A stretch of DNA of 64,000 nucleotides from Flavobacterium sp. MC2016-06 (GCF_009711165.2 NZ_WMID02000001.1:372001-436000); one strand, 5' to 3'; positions 25,361 to 34,071 are shown, counted from the first letter of the stretch. Made by a program: numbers and translations. Notes: generated by a model not told the origin, from the sequence alone.

Positions 25361-25402
25361 AGATTGTTGATTTTAGATTGTTGATTTTAGATTGTTGATT
25401 TT
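25361..25402. repeat. three tandem copies of a 14-mer upstream of recG
   Basis: AGATTGTTGATTTT is repeated exactly three times in phase. It belongs to a low-complexity TTTTAGATTT-type family seen at several gene boundaries here. Confidence 0.7.
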
Positions 25403-25617
25403 GATTGTGGGATTGGAATTTGGAATTTCTTTTTTGGAATTTAATTTTCTGCTTTGGAATTTATTGAAGCACGAAGATAGATTTTAATTGGGAAATTTGA
25501 AAATGTATTACTGTTTTCAAACTTTGTACTATTAACTTATGGTTAAGTTAAAGAATTAGTACGCAACCATTTTAAGGAAATATCATCTTAATAATAATTA
25601 ACCTTAAAACTAAAAAA

Positions 25618-26031
25618 ATGAAAAAAATTGGACTATTATTGGCACTTTTTATGGCTCTTATTTCTTGTTCTAATAATGATTCGGACGACAAAACGTTAAG
25701 TGCTGATTATTTTGGAAAATGGGAACTATTTATGGACAATAAATATGTAGAGACCTCGATTAAACCCGAGCTTTTTTACGTTTTTAATACCGATAATACT
25801 TTTGTAAAGACATCGATACAGGAAGGTGTAACCACAACAGCATTAGGAACTTTTGCAGTTTTAGCAAACGAGCAAGGACGTAATTTTACTTTAAGTTACA
25901 ATAAATACAGTTCGATAATAACAAATTGCGATAGTAGTTTGACAGAGAATTTGTTTTTAGATAAATCGGGTTATTTAAGTCCAATTTTGATTTATTGTGA
26001 TAGTTTTGAAAAATATAAGAAAGCAAAATAA
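25618..26031 (+). CDS. hypothetical lipoprotein, lipocalin-like
   Basis: This 137-residue secreted lipoprotein has the lipobox LISC (Cys 17) after MKKIGLLLALFMA, followed by a polar linker (SNNDSDDK). The mature part starts with YFGKWEL and continues in alternating strands (FYVFNTDNTFVKTS), the pattern of small lipocalin-like domains common in Bacteroidota. Two later cysteines (NCDSS and YCDS) could form a disulfide. It is transcribed alone and ends at a good terminator. The function is unknown. Confidence 0.75.
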   Translation: MKKIGLLLALFMALISCSNNDSDDKTLSADYFGKWELFMDNKYVETSIKPELFYVFNTDNTFVKTSIQEGVTTTALGTFAVLANEQGRNFTLSYNKYSSIITNCDSSLTENLFLDKSGYLSPILIYCDSFEKYKKAK

Positions 26032-26066
26032 AATGAGTTAATCCTTATCTGCTACAATACTATTTA

Positions 26067-26098
26067 AACTCAGTTGGTTTTTTAACTGAGTTTTTTTT
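26067..26098 (+). terminator. rho-independent terminator of the lipoprotein gene
   Basis: AAACTCAGTT (26067-26076) pairs with AACTGAGTTT (26084-26093) and is followed by a run of T, 36 bp past the stop codon. Confidence 0.85.
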
Positions 26099-26237
26099 AT
26101 GCCATTAAATTGGCAGATGAATTTCTAAAACGAATGGTATAAAAAGGAAAGCTTATTTTTTTTATGTTAATTTAATATTATTTTGTAGGTATAAATACTT
26201 GATTTTAAAAAATATAACAGTAAAAATTTTCTTATTG

Positions 26238-26512
26238 TTTGGATCGCTTGTATCTTTGTTTCATAAGATTTTAGCTAAAAAATATATTTATTTTTAAACC
26301 TAACATTTTAGAGTTGTAAGCTGGCTTTTGTCAGATCAAGAAGTCCTTCAAAATTGGATGACAGATTTAATTGATCTATCATAAAAAACTAGGACTCAAT
26401 TCTAATAATATTCCTTTGAAATCTAAAATTGCTGTGATATTGTAGTAATGTTTTTTATAATTTGGTTAGTTAATTAATTAAACTCTGTTTGTAAAAGCAG
26501 AGTTTTTTTTAT
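26238..26512 (+). other. gap region with promoter-like box and terminator; no gene identified
   Basis: Within the 599-bp gap 26032-26630, TATCTTTG (26251-26258) resembles a -7 box, although no TTG at the proper distance precedes it. A terminator-like hairpin AAACTCTG/CAGAGTTT with T-run lies at 26480-26510. A ~230-nt transcript between them is conceivable. A 24-codon frame on the minus strand (26308-26382) is the only open frame of note. I cannot name an RNA family. Confidence 0.25.
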
Positions 26513-26630
26513 AAATTGGTTTCAGTGAGAATTAAACGTAATTATAATTACGGGAATCCTGACTGTAATTTTAAAGCTTTATAATCTGGAACTATTTTTA
26601 AAATTTTCCGAGCCTGTTTATGGTCATTTG

Positions 26631-27197
26631 ATGACTCATACAAAAATTTTCGATCAACCGATTGAAGAGCAAATCGTTTTTAAACAAAACTTAATTAGAA
26701 TAGCTAAAAATGTATCAAATGATACTATAAACGAACTTTTAATCAATATTAATTGGAGAAATAGTCTAGTTGGAGCTTGGCTTGCTTTTGTAAATAATCA
26801 ATCCGATTTATTAAATAGTATCGGAGAACTTTTACTTAAAGGAAAAGCAGGCACTGTTGGATATTGTTATGCATTAGCAAAATTTCATACCGTTGAAAGC
26901 AGTTATTATTTACTTACTTATCTTGAAAGGGAACTTTATTTTGAAAAGTTTCCAAATGAGAGATTTCAGGATATAGCATTATACGCCTTAATGTATATCG
27001 ACAAGCAAAATAAAACAGAATTTGCAAATGAATTACTTAAACCAAATGGACTTTGGAACAAATTTGTTGATTATGAATTTATGACAAGTTTTAAATTGAG
27101 CAATTCTAATAGATGGAATAATATTTTGGATCATTATAATGATTTCGAAAAAATGCTTGAATTTATTAATGCAGTCAGTGAATCAAAAATACAATGA
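26631..27197 (+). CDS. DUF6000-like hypothetical protein
   Basis: This 188-residue soluble, helix-rich protein matches what I recall of the DUF6000 family: the pattern WRNSLVGAWLAFV, IGELLLKGKAGTVGYCYALAKF and the later FQDIALYALMYIDK. The biochemical role of the family is not known to me. I take ATG 26631 rather than the adjacent TTG. The stop codon overlaps the start of the next small gene by 4 bp (ATGA), so the two are translationally coupled. Such pairs of small cytosolic proteins often resemble orphan immunity genes, but no toxin is nearby, so that is speculation. Confidence 0.65.
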   Translation: MTHTKIFDQPIEEQIVFKQNLIRIAKNVSNDTINELLININWRNSLVGAWLAFVNNQSDLLNSIGELLLKGKAGTVGYCYALAKFHTVESSYYLLTYLERELYFEKFPNERFQDIALYALMYIDKQNKTEFANELLKPNGLWNKFVDYEFMTSFKLSNSNRWNNILDHYNDFEKMLEFINAVSESKIQ

Positions 27198-27481
27198 AAG
27201 AAGAATTGATTGATTTAATTACGAAAGTCAAAAATAAAATTACAGATGATTCTAATATGCTTTGGACAAAGTATAATGATCCAAAGGATTTGCAAATGGA
27301 ATTAGAAACCTGCATTCATGAATTAAAAGAAGATAATTTAAATTCAATGAAAATAATTAATGTTTTATTTGGACCTACAGGAGATTTACAAGAGCATTCT
27401 ATTTCTAATGGCTGGACAACAGAATATTTAGAGTTATCTGAAAAATTTGATGATCTTTATAAAAATAGACAATTTAATTAA
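27194..27481 (+). CDS. small hypothetical protein coupled to the DUF6000-like gene
   Basis: This is a 95-residue acidic, helical protein with no recognised domain. It has no signal peptide or membrane segment. Its start overlaps the previous stop (ATGA at 27194-27197), which indicates translational coupling and probably a joint role. The central motif VLFGPTGDLQEHSISNGW may form a loop. Function is unknown. Confidence 0.65.
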   Translation: MKEELIDLITKVKNKITDDSNMLWTKYNDPKDLQMELETCIHELKEDNLNSMKIINVLFGPTGDLQEHSISNGWTTEYLELSEKFDDLYKNRQFN

Positions 27482-27530
27482 TAAGCTAAAGGATAATGAA
27501 ATCAGTATCTTTGATGAAAATTTCAAATAA

Positions 27531-28073
27531 ATGACAACACATTTAGCACTTTTACGCGGTATCAACGTTTCAGGACACAACATGATCAAAATGGAAGCTC
27601 TGAAAACGATGCTTGAGAATATTGGTTTTACAAATGTTAGAACGTACATTCAATCTGGAAATGTATTTGTTGATACAGAAGAAGAAAGCACTTCTAAAGT
27701 TGGATTTATGATTAAACAGGAAATTTTTAAGGTCTTCGGACACGATGTTCCTGCTGTTGTTATTACTAAAGAAGATTTGGAATTGTGTTTTAAAAACAGT
27801 CCGTATTTAAAAGATAAAGACCTAGACATTAAAAAACTATACGTTGCTTTTGTATCAATTGCTTTAAAAAGTGAAAATATAAACGACCTAAAAATCAGTC
27901 AGTTTAAACCCGATGAAGCAAGCATTGACGGAAACAGAATTTTCATTAAATATGCAGTTGGCGCAGGAAAAACAAGATTTGATCAAAAATATATAGAGAA
28001 AAAATTAAACGTAACCGCAACGATCAGAAACTGGAATACGATTACAACTCTTTTAAAAATGTATGAAGAATAA
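27531..28073 (+). CDS. DUF1697 family protein
   Basis: This 180-residue cytosolic protein of the DUF1697 family is recognised by the N-terminal signature TTHLALLRGINVSGHNMIKME, the following NVRTYIQSGNVFV, and the late WNTITTLLKM. The family fold is a two-domain alpha/beta structure of unknown activity. A -7-like TATCTTTG lies at 27506-27513, 18 bp before the ATG, so a short leader is likely. It is not obviously linked to its neighbours. Confidence 0.92.
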   Translation: MTTHLALLRGINVSGHNMIKMEALKTMLENIGFTNVRTYIQSGNVFVDTEEESTSKVGFMIKQEIFKVFGHDVPAVVITKEDLELCFKNSPYLKDKDLDIKKLYVAFVSIALKSENINDLKISQFKPDEASIDGNRIFIKYAVGAGKTRFDQKYIEKKLNVTATIRNWNTITTLLKMYEE

Positions 28074-28187
28074 TAATTTTTTCACCCAGATTTTAGCAGA
28101 ATGGAAATGAAAAAATCAGCTGAATCTGCGTGAGACTTTTTTTATACAATCCATAAACTTAATGATATTGACACAACACTCTATGTT

Positions 28188-28209
28188 AAAGAAATGTATT
28201 TCTTTTTTT
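28188..28209 (+). terminator. probable terminator
   Basis: AAAGAA and TTCTTT form a small hairpin followed by seven T, between the convergent DUF1697 and hydroxylase genes. Confidence 0.5.
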
Positions 28210-28271
28210 CGTATTCTTTTTACAGATTAAAATCTATATTTCTATGTGTTAAAAATAATTACGGCAACAAG

Positions 28272-28961
28272 TTATTTTAAATTTTTAATAAGTTCATTTG
28301 CAGCAGTTGTATTCATACGCTGTAGTTCTGCAATCATTAATTGTTTTTGTTCTTCGCTCATCTTAATTTCAGGTTTTACAAATTGATCTTCTGTTGCTTC
28401 TTTATAAAAAAGAGCATCAGTCCAATCATTTCTAATGCCGTCAATTACAAGATGAATTCGGTCTTCTTTTCCTCTATTGGCAACCGAATGAGTGAAATTG
28501 GCATTAATATACCAGCATTCGCCTTCATTCATTATCAAGCGATTGTCATCTAAAATAAATTCAACTTCTGGATTGGTAATTATCGGAATATGAAGTCTAA
28601 AAGAACCATCTTCATATCCTAAACAATGATCGCTATGCGGTTTTATTTCTGCGCCAACAGCCAATTGAAGCAATCTTACAGCCGTTTTTTCAAATAAAAG
28701 GCCATTTAGAATTTCTTGAAAATAGAGGCAGGAATCTAAAGTTTCAGTATTAATAATTTTGTCGTTATCGTTTGCTAAAGCATAAATAGAATCTGATTTT
28801 CCATCTTTAGACATAAGCGCAACCGAAGTCCATTTTCCGGTGTAATCATTTTTATTATAATGATCTACCCAGTTTTTATTCATTATTGCATCAAGATCAC
28901 TTTTGAGTTTATAGGTATCAAAAACAATCGGAAATTTGATATAACGTACTAGTTTATCCAT
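28272..28961 (-). CDS. aspartyl/asparaginyl beta-hydroxylase-like 2-oxoglutarate/Fe(II) oxygenase
   Basis: This 229-residue protein resembles Asp/Asn beta-hydroxylases. The iron ligands are suggested by KPHSDH (first His) and the later NFTHSVANRG (distal His). FRLHIPIITNPEVEF and the following acidic loop EGECWYINA match the cupin core, and the 2-oxoglutarate-binding Arg may be in the RIHLVIDG strand. A cytosolic hydroxylase acting on a protein or small molecule is expected. It lies 3 bp after a HExxH-containing gene, so the two are likely co-transcribed. The substrate is unknown. Confidence 0.85.
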   Translation of the reverse strand: MDKLVRYIKFPIVFDTYKLKSDLDAIMNKNWVDHYNKNDYTGKWTSVALMSKDGKSDSIYALANDNDKIINTETLDSCLYFQEILNGLLFEKTAVRLLQLAVGAEIKPHSDHCLGYEDGSFRLHIPIITNPEVEFILDDNRLIMNEGECWYINANFTHSVANRGKEDRIHLVIDGIRNDWTDALFYKEATEDQFVKPEIKMSEEQKQLMIAELQRMNTTAANELIKNLK

Positions 28962-28964
28962 AAT

Positions 28965-29477
28965 TTAATCTCTTAACCATTTTAACATTTCAGGAAATGC
29001 TTTTTTATTTTCTTTTAGTGCATGTTCTTTGCTCAAAGTAAGTCCGATCCATTCTAGAAAAGGCAGTCCGATATAAACTTCATTATTAAAATTTGAAATC
29101 AGCCAATCCGATTCATTTTTATAACCATTAGGATGAAAGACAAACTCAATTGGTAAATCCAGATGTTTTGTTACGGCAAAAGACCAAAGTATTGCACCCA
29201 TTTCTTCTCCAGGCGTTGGCCATTCTTTTGAAATTTCGTTTGTTCCAATCAATATTCTTTCTTGAGCTTCTGTCACAGCCAAATGTCCAGCTTCGTGTAA
29301 GATATCTCCCGGATATAATAATTTTTCAAAATCGATATAAATACAGTTTGGTCCTAGATCTAATCCGGGCAAAAAGGTATTATTTAATTTTTTTTCAACA
29401 ACTTTGATTTCAATTTTATCAAGGAAAGATAAAACTTTTTCTACTTCTAAACTTTGTTTTTGGGCAATCATATTCAA
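28965..29477 (-). CDS. hypothetical protein with HEAGH metallopeptidase-like motif
   Basis: This 170-residue soluble protein has an HExxH zinc-binding motif, HEAGH, in DILHEAGHLAVTEAQ near residue 61. Acidic residues further on (PGEEMGAILWSF) could supply the third metal ligand. There is no signal peptide. The arrangement is compatible with a minimal metallopeptidase, although I do not place it in a named family. It is followed after 3 bp by the oxygenase gene on the same strand, suggesting a two-gene operon. Confidence 0.7.
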   Translation of the reverse strand: MNMIAQKQSLEVEKVLSFLDKIEIKVVEKKLNNTFLPGLDLGPNCIYIDFEKLLYPGDILHEAGHLAVTEAQERILIGTNEISKEWPTPGEEMGAILWSFAVTKHLDLPIEFVFHPNGYKNESDWLISNFNNEVYIGLPFLEWIGLTLSKEHALKENKKAFPEMLKWLRD

Positions 29478-29520
29478 ATTAATCTTAAAATAAAAATTTG
29501 TGAATTTGTGTTCAATAGCA

Positions 29521-30291
29521 TTATTTGGGAATCAAATCGCAATACCAAAATCCAAAATCAAAAGCATCTGCTGCAGTCGTATCGCACGCTGTATCTGATG
29601 TATCTTTGTTTTCTGGTTTCTCGTATTTACGATAAACGATTTCACCAATTTCAAAATTAATAGGCTCAGAAAAAATAGGACCATCAAAAGTAAACGTATG
29701 AAATTCGCCGTTTTCACCACAAACGTCAACATTGTCAGGTAAATCATTTATAAAATCCTGATCGATAACTCGACCCACAAAACTTTTGTCTAAATAACGT
29801 TCGTTTACACAAACCACAATTGTTTTAAAATCTAATTGCATAAACTCCTGAATCAATTCCTGCGTTGGAATCTTCCAAATCGGAAAAACACCTTTAAAGT
29901 CTATTTTTGCCAATTGAGCTTCCCGATATAGTCGTAAATCTTCCAGAAAAATATCTCCAAAAATAGAGTGCGTAATCCCTTTGTTTTTTAGTTCGGTTAA
30001 AGTTTCAGTCATTACATCTTCATAGACTTCCATAGTTGGCATTTCTGGAACCTGCATAATTTTTAAAGGTAAATTTAAACTTTTAGCCTGCGCTTCGAGT
30101 AGCTCAACACGCACACCGTGCATCGAAATACGTTGATATTGCTGGTTAACACTTGTTAGTAAAGTTTCAATTTGATATTCTGGATTTTGCAGTGTTTTAT
30201 ATAATGCTAATGCAGAATCTTTCCCACTGCTCCAGTTAAATAAGGCTTTTATTGGTTTTGACACGATCTTATAATTTTCTGTAGTAAACAT
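29521..30291 (-). CDS. Dph6-like ATP-dependent amidoligase family protein
   Basis: This 256-residue protein of the adenine-nucleotide alpha-hydrolase (PP-loop) fold has the PP-loop ALFNWSSGKDSALAL near residues 15-29 and the second signature SMHGVRVELLEAQAKSLNLP. It continues with GITHSIFGDIFLEDLR and VCVNERYLDKSFVGR, as in the Dph6/MJ0570 group. In eukaryotes and archaea Dph6 amidates diphthine on EF2. Bacteria lack diphthamide, so this member must act on something else. It stands alone, divergent from the RAYT gene. Confidence 0.88.
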   Translation of the reverse strand: MFTTENYKIVSKPIKALFNWSSGKDSALALYKTLQNPEYQIETLLTSVNQQYQRISMHGVRVELLEAQAKSLNLPLKIMQVPEMPTMEVYEDVMTETLTELKNKGITHSIFGDIFLEDLRLYREAQLAKIDFKGVFPIWKIPTQELIQEFMQLDFKTIVVCVNERYLDKSFVGRVIDQDFINDLPDNVDVCGENGEFHTFTFDGPIFSEPINFEIGEIVYRKYEKPENKDTSDTACDTTAADAFDFGFWYCDLIPK

Positions 30292-30354
30292 ACAAAAATC
30301 CTACGATTTGTTGGTTAAACCTTTGTAACTTTGAAATATTATACGCCTAATTAA

Positions 30355-31008
30355 ATGACATTATTTAAAGATAAATATAAAATAGATTCTCTTAGATTGA
30401 AAAATTGGGATTATTCTAGTGAAGGAATTTATTTCATTACATTAGTAACGCAGAATAGAGAATGTATTTTTGGTTCGGTCGAGGAAGAAGAAATGATTTT
30501 AAATGATAACGGAAAAATTATTGAAAAGGAATTATTAAAATCAATTTCAATTCGTAAAAACTGGTTTTTTCATAATTGGATTGTTATGCCAAATCATATT
30601 CATTTGTTGATTGAAATTCAAAGCAGTAATACAAATATTGCCCCCCAACAATCCGTAGAGGCGCACTGCAGTGCGTCTCCGCAAGCCGAATCCACAACAG
30701 ATGTTCCACAACGTGAGACGCCCAGCATATCCGCAACAGGTAACATAACGGAGACGCACTGCAGTGCGCCTCTACGGAATAACCAGATGGAAAATACAAT
30801 GTCAAGAAAACCAAATTCTATTTCATCATTTGTTGCGATTTTCAAATCAATTACTACAAAACAAATCAATGGTGTTTCATCAATCTGGCAGTCGAATTAT
30901 CATGATCATATTGTGAGAAACTATCATACATTTGATAAAATTTACCATTATATAAAAAACAATCCAAGAAATTGGAATATAGATTCTATAAATATAGATT
31001 TTCAATGA
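30355..31008 (+). CDS. REP-associated tyrosine transposase (RAYT, IS200-like Y1 family) with internal palindromic insert
   Basis: This 217-residue single-strand transposase belongs to the REP-associated group. The N-terminal RLKNWDYSSEGIYFITLVTQNREC and the HUH motif in MPNHIHLLIEI are clear. The C-terminal half has the catalytic Tyr region (SNYHDHIVRNYHTFDKIYHYIKNNPRNW). Normal members are about 170-180 residues. The excess of ~40 residues, between the HUH motif and SSFVAIFKSITTKQI, is encoded by a 127-bp palindromic element at 30652-30778 that keeps the frame open. The stop overlaps the ATG of the following M1 peptidase (ATGA). Both catalytic parts look intact. Confidence 0.9.
   Translation: MTLFKDKYKIDSLRLKNWDYSSEGIYFITLVTQNRECIFGSVEEEEMILNDNGKIIEKELLKSISIRKNWFFHNWIVMPNHIHLLIEIQSSNTNIAPQQSVEAHCSASPQAESTTDVPQRETPSISATGNITETHCSAPLRNNQMENTMSRKPNSISSFVAIFKSITTKQINGVSSIWQSNYHDHIVRNYHTFDKIYHYIKNNPRNWNIDSINIDFQ
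30652..30778. repeat. palindromic element inside the RAYT gene
   Basis: Perfect 30-bp inverted arms (30652-30681 and 30749-30778), each containing the smaller palindrome GCACTGCAGTGC, flank a 67-bp centre. The arms begin TCCGTAGAGGCGCAC. The element reads through in frame within the transposase. Confidence 0.9.
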
Positions 31009-33065
31009 AATACATTTTCCTTTTTATAACCAGTTTCGTTTTTGCACAACAAACCAAATTTGTTGATTTTAAATCTGTTTCTGCACAATTATCATTAAAC
31101 GCCATAGAAAAAACGGTTTCTGGTTCTGTTGATTATAATTTTGAGGTTTTGCAAGCCATTGATACGATTAAAATAGATGCAAAAAACATGGAATTTACGC
31201 AGGTAAAAATTGATGGAAAAGAGGTTGTTTTCGTAAATACTGGCAAGCAATTACAGCTTATTTCTAACTTTCAGAAAGGTACTAATCATTTGACCTTTAA
31301 CTATTCGGTTAAACCAAAACAAGCGTTGTATTTTGTAGACATAGAAAATGCTGAAGTACAAATCTGGACACAAGGACAGGGAAGATACACCAGCAATTGG
31401 TTTCCGAGTTTTGATGATGTAAATGAGAAAGTCATTTTTAATTTAGGAATAACTTACGACTCTGCCTATCAAGTCGTTTCAAACGGAATTTTAAAAGAGA
31501 AAACGGCAAACGGTAATTTATCGCATTGGCAGTATGAAATGGAAAACCCGATGAGTTCTTATTTAGTAATGCTTGCTGTTGGTAAATATGACAAAAAAGA
31601 GCTTAAAGCAAAATCGAATATTCCGTTAGAATATTATCTAGAAAACAAAGATTTAGCACGTTTTGAGCCAACCTATCGTTATTCTAAACGCATTTTTGAT
31701 TTTCTGGAAAAACAAATTGGAGTAAAATATCCTTGGGAAATTTACAGAGAAATTCCAGTTCGTGATTTCATATATGCAGGAATGGAAAACACAACTTCAA
31801 CACTTTTTGCCACACGCTATGTGGTAGATTCTATTGGTTTTGCAGACAGAAATTATACTAATGTAGACGCACATGAATTGGCGCATCATTGGTTTGGAGA
31901 TTTAATTACAGCCGAAAGCAGTACACATCATTGGCTTCAAGAAGGCTTCGCAACCTATTATGCCTTGCTTGCCGAAAGAGATATTTATGGCGATGATTAT
32001 TTTTATTCAAAATTATACGATACCGCACAGCAGATAAAATTTGCTTCGAGAACAGATTCTATTCCTGTTTTGAATGCCAAGGCAAGTTCGCTTACATTTT
32101 ATGAAAAAGGAGCTTGGACCTTGTTTGTACTGCACGAATCAATAGGGGATAAAGCATTTAAAAAAGCCATAAAAAGCTACCTGAAAAAGTATGCCTATCA
32201 AACGGTAAACACACAGAATTTTTTTGATGAAATAAAAAAAGTATCTGATTTTGATTTGGATAAATTCCAGAAAACCTGGTTAGAATCTACGGCTTTTGAT
32301 ACGCCGACTGCAAATGCTTTATTAAGCAAAAACAAAGCAATTCAGGTTCGTTTAGAAGTTGATAAATTGAAGAAAACAACATTGGCAGAGAAAAAAGAAT
32401 TCTTTGTTAAAACCTTAAGTTCTGATGTTTACAGCGCAGTAAAAGAAGCAATTGTTAATCAGTTGGAAAATGAAAAATACGATGCTAAAAAAGAGTTACT
32501 TCAATTAGCATTGAAAACCAATAACATTCAAGTTCGCCAGACAGTCGCCGAAACAATGACTAAAATTCCAGAAGATTTTAGATTGGAATATGAATCTTTA
32601 CTTGACGATAAATCGTATCAGACACAAGAAATTGCATTGTTTTGGCTGTGGAGAAATTTTCCAGATCATCGCACAGCATATTTAAATAAATCTAAAAATT
32701 GGATTGGTTTTAACGATTATAATCTTCGTACTTTATGGCTTTCTTTAGCTTTATCTACCACAGATTACAGTGACAATCCAGAGGCTTTAATTTCTGAATT
32801 AATTGCTTTTTCTTCTACAAAATACGAAGCAGGAACAAGACAAAATGCGCTGGAAAAATTAATCGCTTTTAAAATTATAAATGACGAAGTTTTAACCAAT
32901 TTAGTCAATGCAACAACGCATCATATGTGGCAGTTTTCTAAATTTGGAAGAGACACAATTAGAATTTTATTAAAAAATATTGAATTGCGTGCATCGTTTG
33001 AGAGAATTTTGCCTAATTTGACACCCGATGAACAGTTTCAATTGAATCGTTTATTGAAAGAATAA
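31005..33065 (+). CDS. M1 family zinc aminopeptidase, secreted
   Basis: This 686-residue metallopeptidase starts with a signal peptide (MKYIFLFITSFVFAQ), so it acts in the periplasm or outside. The exopeptidase motif is YAGMENTTS (GAMEN-like). The zinc site is HELAHHWFGDLI plus the downstream Glu in WLQEGFATYYALLAE. The C-terminal third is a helical ERAP/HEAT-like region. I use the ATG at 31005 because an in-frame extension to 30972 would lie inside the transposase gene and precede the signal peptide. The ATG overlaps the transposase stop, an arrangement probably created by transposase insertion. Confidence 0.94.
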   Translation: MKYIFLFITSFVFAQQTKFVDFKSVSAQLSLNAIEKTVSGSVDYNFEVLQAIDTIKIDAKNMEFTQVKIDGKEVVFVNTGKQLQLISNFQKGTNHLTFNYSVKPKQALYFVDIENAEVQIWTQGQGRYTSNWFPSFDDVNEKVIFNLGITYDSAYQVVSNGILKEKTANGNLSHWQYEMENPMSSYLVMLAVGKYDKKELKAKSNIPLEYYLENKDLARFEPTYRYSKRIFDFLEKQIGVKYPWEIYREIPVRDFIYAGMENTTSTLFATRYVVDSIGFADRNYTNVDAHELAHHWFGDLITAESSTHHWLQEGFATYYALLAERDIYGDDYFYSKLYDTAQQIKFASRTDSIPVLNAKASSLTFYEKGAWTLFVLHESIGDKAFKKAIKSYLKKYAYQTVNTQNFFDEIKKVSDFDLDKFQKTWLESTAFDTPTANALLSKNKAIQVRLEVDKLKKTTLAEKKEFFVKTLSSDVYSAVKEAIVNQLENEKYDAKKELLQLALKTNNIQVRQTVAETMTKIPEDFRLEYESLLDDKSYQTQEIALFWLWRNFPDHRTAYLNKSKNWIGFNDYNLRTLWLSLALSTTDYSDNPEALISELIAFSSTKYEAGTRQNALEKLIAFKIINDEVLTNLVNATTHHMWQFSKFGRDTIRILLKNIELRASFERILPNLTPDEQFQLNRLLKE

Positions 33066-33074
33066 AAAGAGAAT

Positions 33075-33100
33075 AGAAAAAAGATAGTATCTATTTTCTT
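33075..33100 (+). terminator. possible terminator of the peptidase gene
   Basis: AGAAAAAAGATA (33075-33086) and TATCTATTTTCT (33088-33099) are near-complementary, but no long T-run follows. Confidence 0.3.
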
Positions 33101-33152
33101 TGTTCTAGATTACCCCTTATCCCAAAACAAAAAATAATACCTACATTAATTT

Positions 33153-34055
33153 ATGAGAGCATTGGTTATTTCTGGTGGTGGCAGTAAAGGCGCTTTTGCC
33201 GGTGGTGTTGCACAGTATTTAATAGAAGAAAAAAAGCACGAGTACGATATGTTTTTAGGAACTTCTACAGGAAGTTTACTTATTCCGCATTTAGCTTTGG
33301 GACATATCAAAAAAATTCATTCTGTTTATACAAATGTTACTATGGCGAGTATTTTTAACATCTGCCCATTTGTAGTTAAAACTAAACAAGGAATTGATAT
33401 TGTAACCATCAATCACTTTAATGTGATTCGTCAGTTTTTTAAAGGAAAGCGAACTTTTGGCGAAAGCAAAGGTTTAAAAAAATACATTCAGAATAATTTT
33501 TCGCTGTCGGATTTTAATAAACTCAAAAAATTAGACAAAGATGTTGTGGTTACGGTTACCAATTTTACTAAAAACGAATCAGAATATAAATCTGTAAAAG
33601 ATTGTACTTACGAAGAGTTTTGCGAGTGGTCTTGGATCTCTAGTAATTATGTTCCGTTTATGAGTATTGTTACCAAAAACAATTACGAATATGGCGATGG
33701 CGGCTTTTCGAGTTTGGTTCCAATTCGTGAAGCAATTAACCGAGGTGCTACCGAACTGGATGTTATTATCTTAGAAACAGAAGTGAATACAAGCAAAATG
33801 GTTATTGGTAAAAATCCATTTTCATTAATGATTGACTTGTTTAGAATTGCCTTAGATCAGGTAGAAAAACACGACATTGCTATAGGAAAACTTATGGCAA
33901 ACAACAAAGATGTGAAACTTAACTTATATTACACACCAACAAAACTGACTGATAATGCACTTATTTTTAATAAAGAAGTGATGAAAGAATGGTGGGAACA
34001 AGGTTATGAATATGCTCAGAATAAGTCTGAAGTTATGAGCGACAACCGCCGTTAA
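33153..34055 (+). CDS. patatin-like phospholipase
   Basis: This 300-residue cytosolic lipid acyl hydrolase has a Ser-Asp dyad. The oxyanion loop is SGGGSKGAFAGG at residues 7-18. The nucleophile elbow is GTSTGS, with the catalytic Ser near residue 41. The dyad Asp lies in YGDGGFSSLVP. There is no signal peptide or outer-membrane barrel, so this is not the secreted PlpD type. It is followed 16 bp later by a HAD gene. Membrane phospholipid turnover is the general role; the specific substrate is open. Confidence 0.92.
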   Translation: MRALVISGGGSKGAFAGGVAQYLIEEKKHEYDMFLGTSTGSLLIPHLALGHIKKIHSVYTNVTMASIFNICPFVVKTKQGIDIVTINHFNVIRQFFKGKRTFGESKGLKKYIQNNFSLSDFNKLKKLDKDVVVTVTNFTKNESEYKSVKDCTYEEFCEWSWISSNYVPFMSIVTKNNYEYGDGGFSSLVPIREAINRGATELDVIILETEVNTSKMVIGKNPFSLMIDLFRIALDQVEKHDIAIGKLMANNKDVKLNLYYTPTKLTDNALIFNKEVMKEWWEQGYEYAQNKSEVMSDNRR

Positions 34056-34071
34056 TTAAGGAGTTGTAAAT

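Noticed and set aside
25361..25402. Possible CRISPR-like array upstream of recG
   Set aside because: The units are contiguous 14-mers with no spacers.
30547..30869. Three overlapping minus-strand open frames rich in Cys and His
   Set aside because: They are antisense readings of the palindromic element inside the RAYT gene; the palindrome reads open on both strands.
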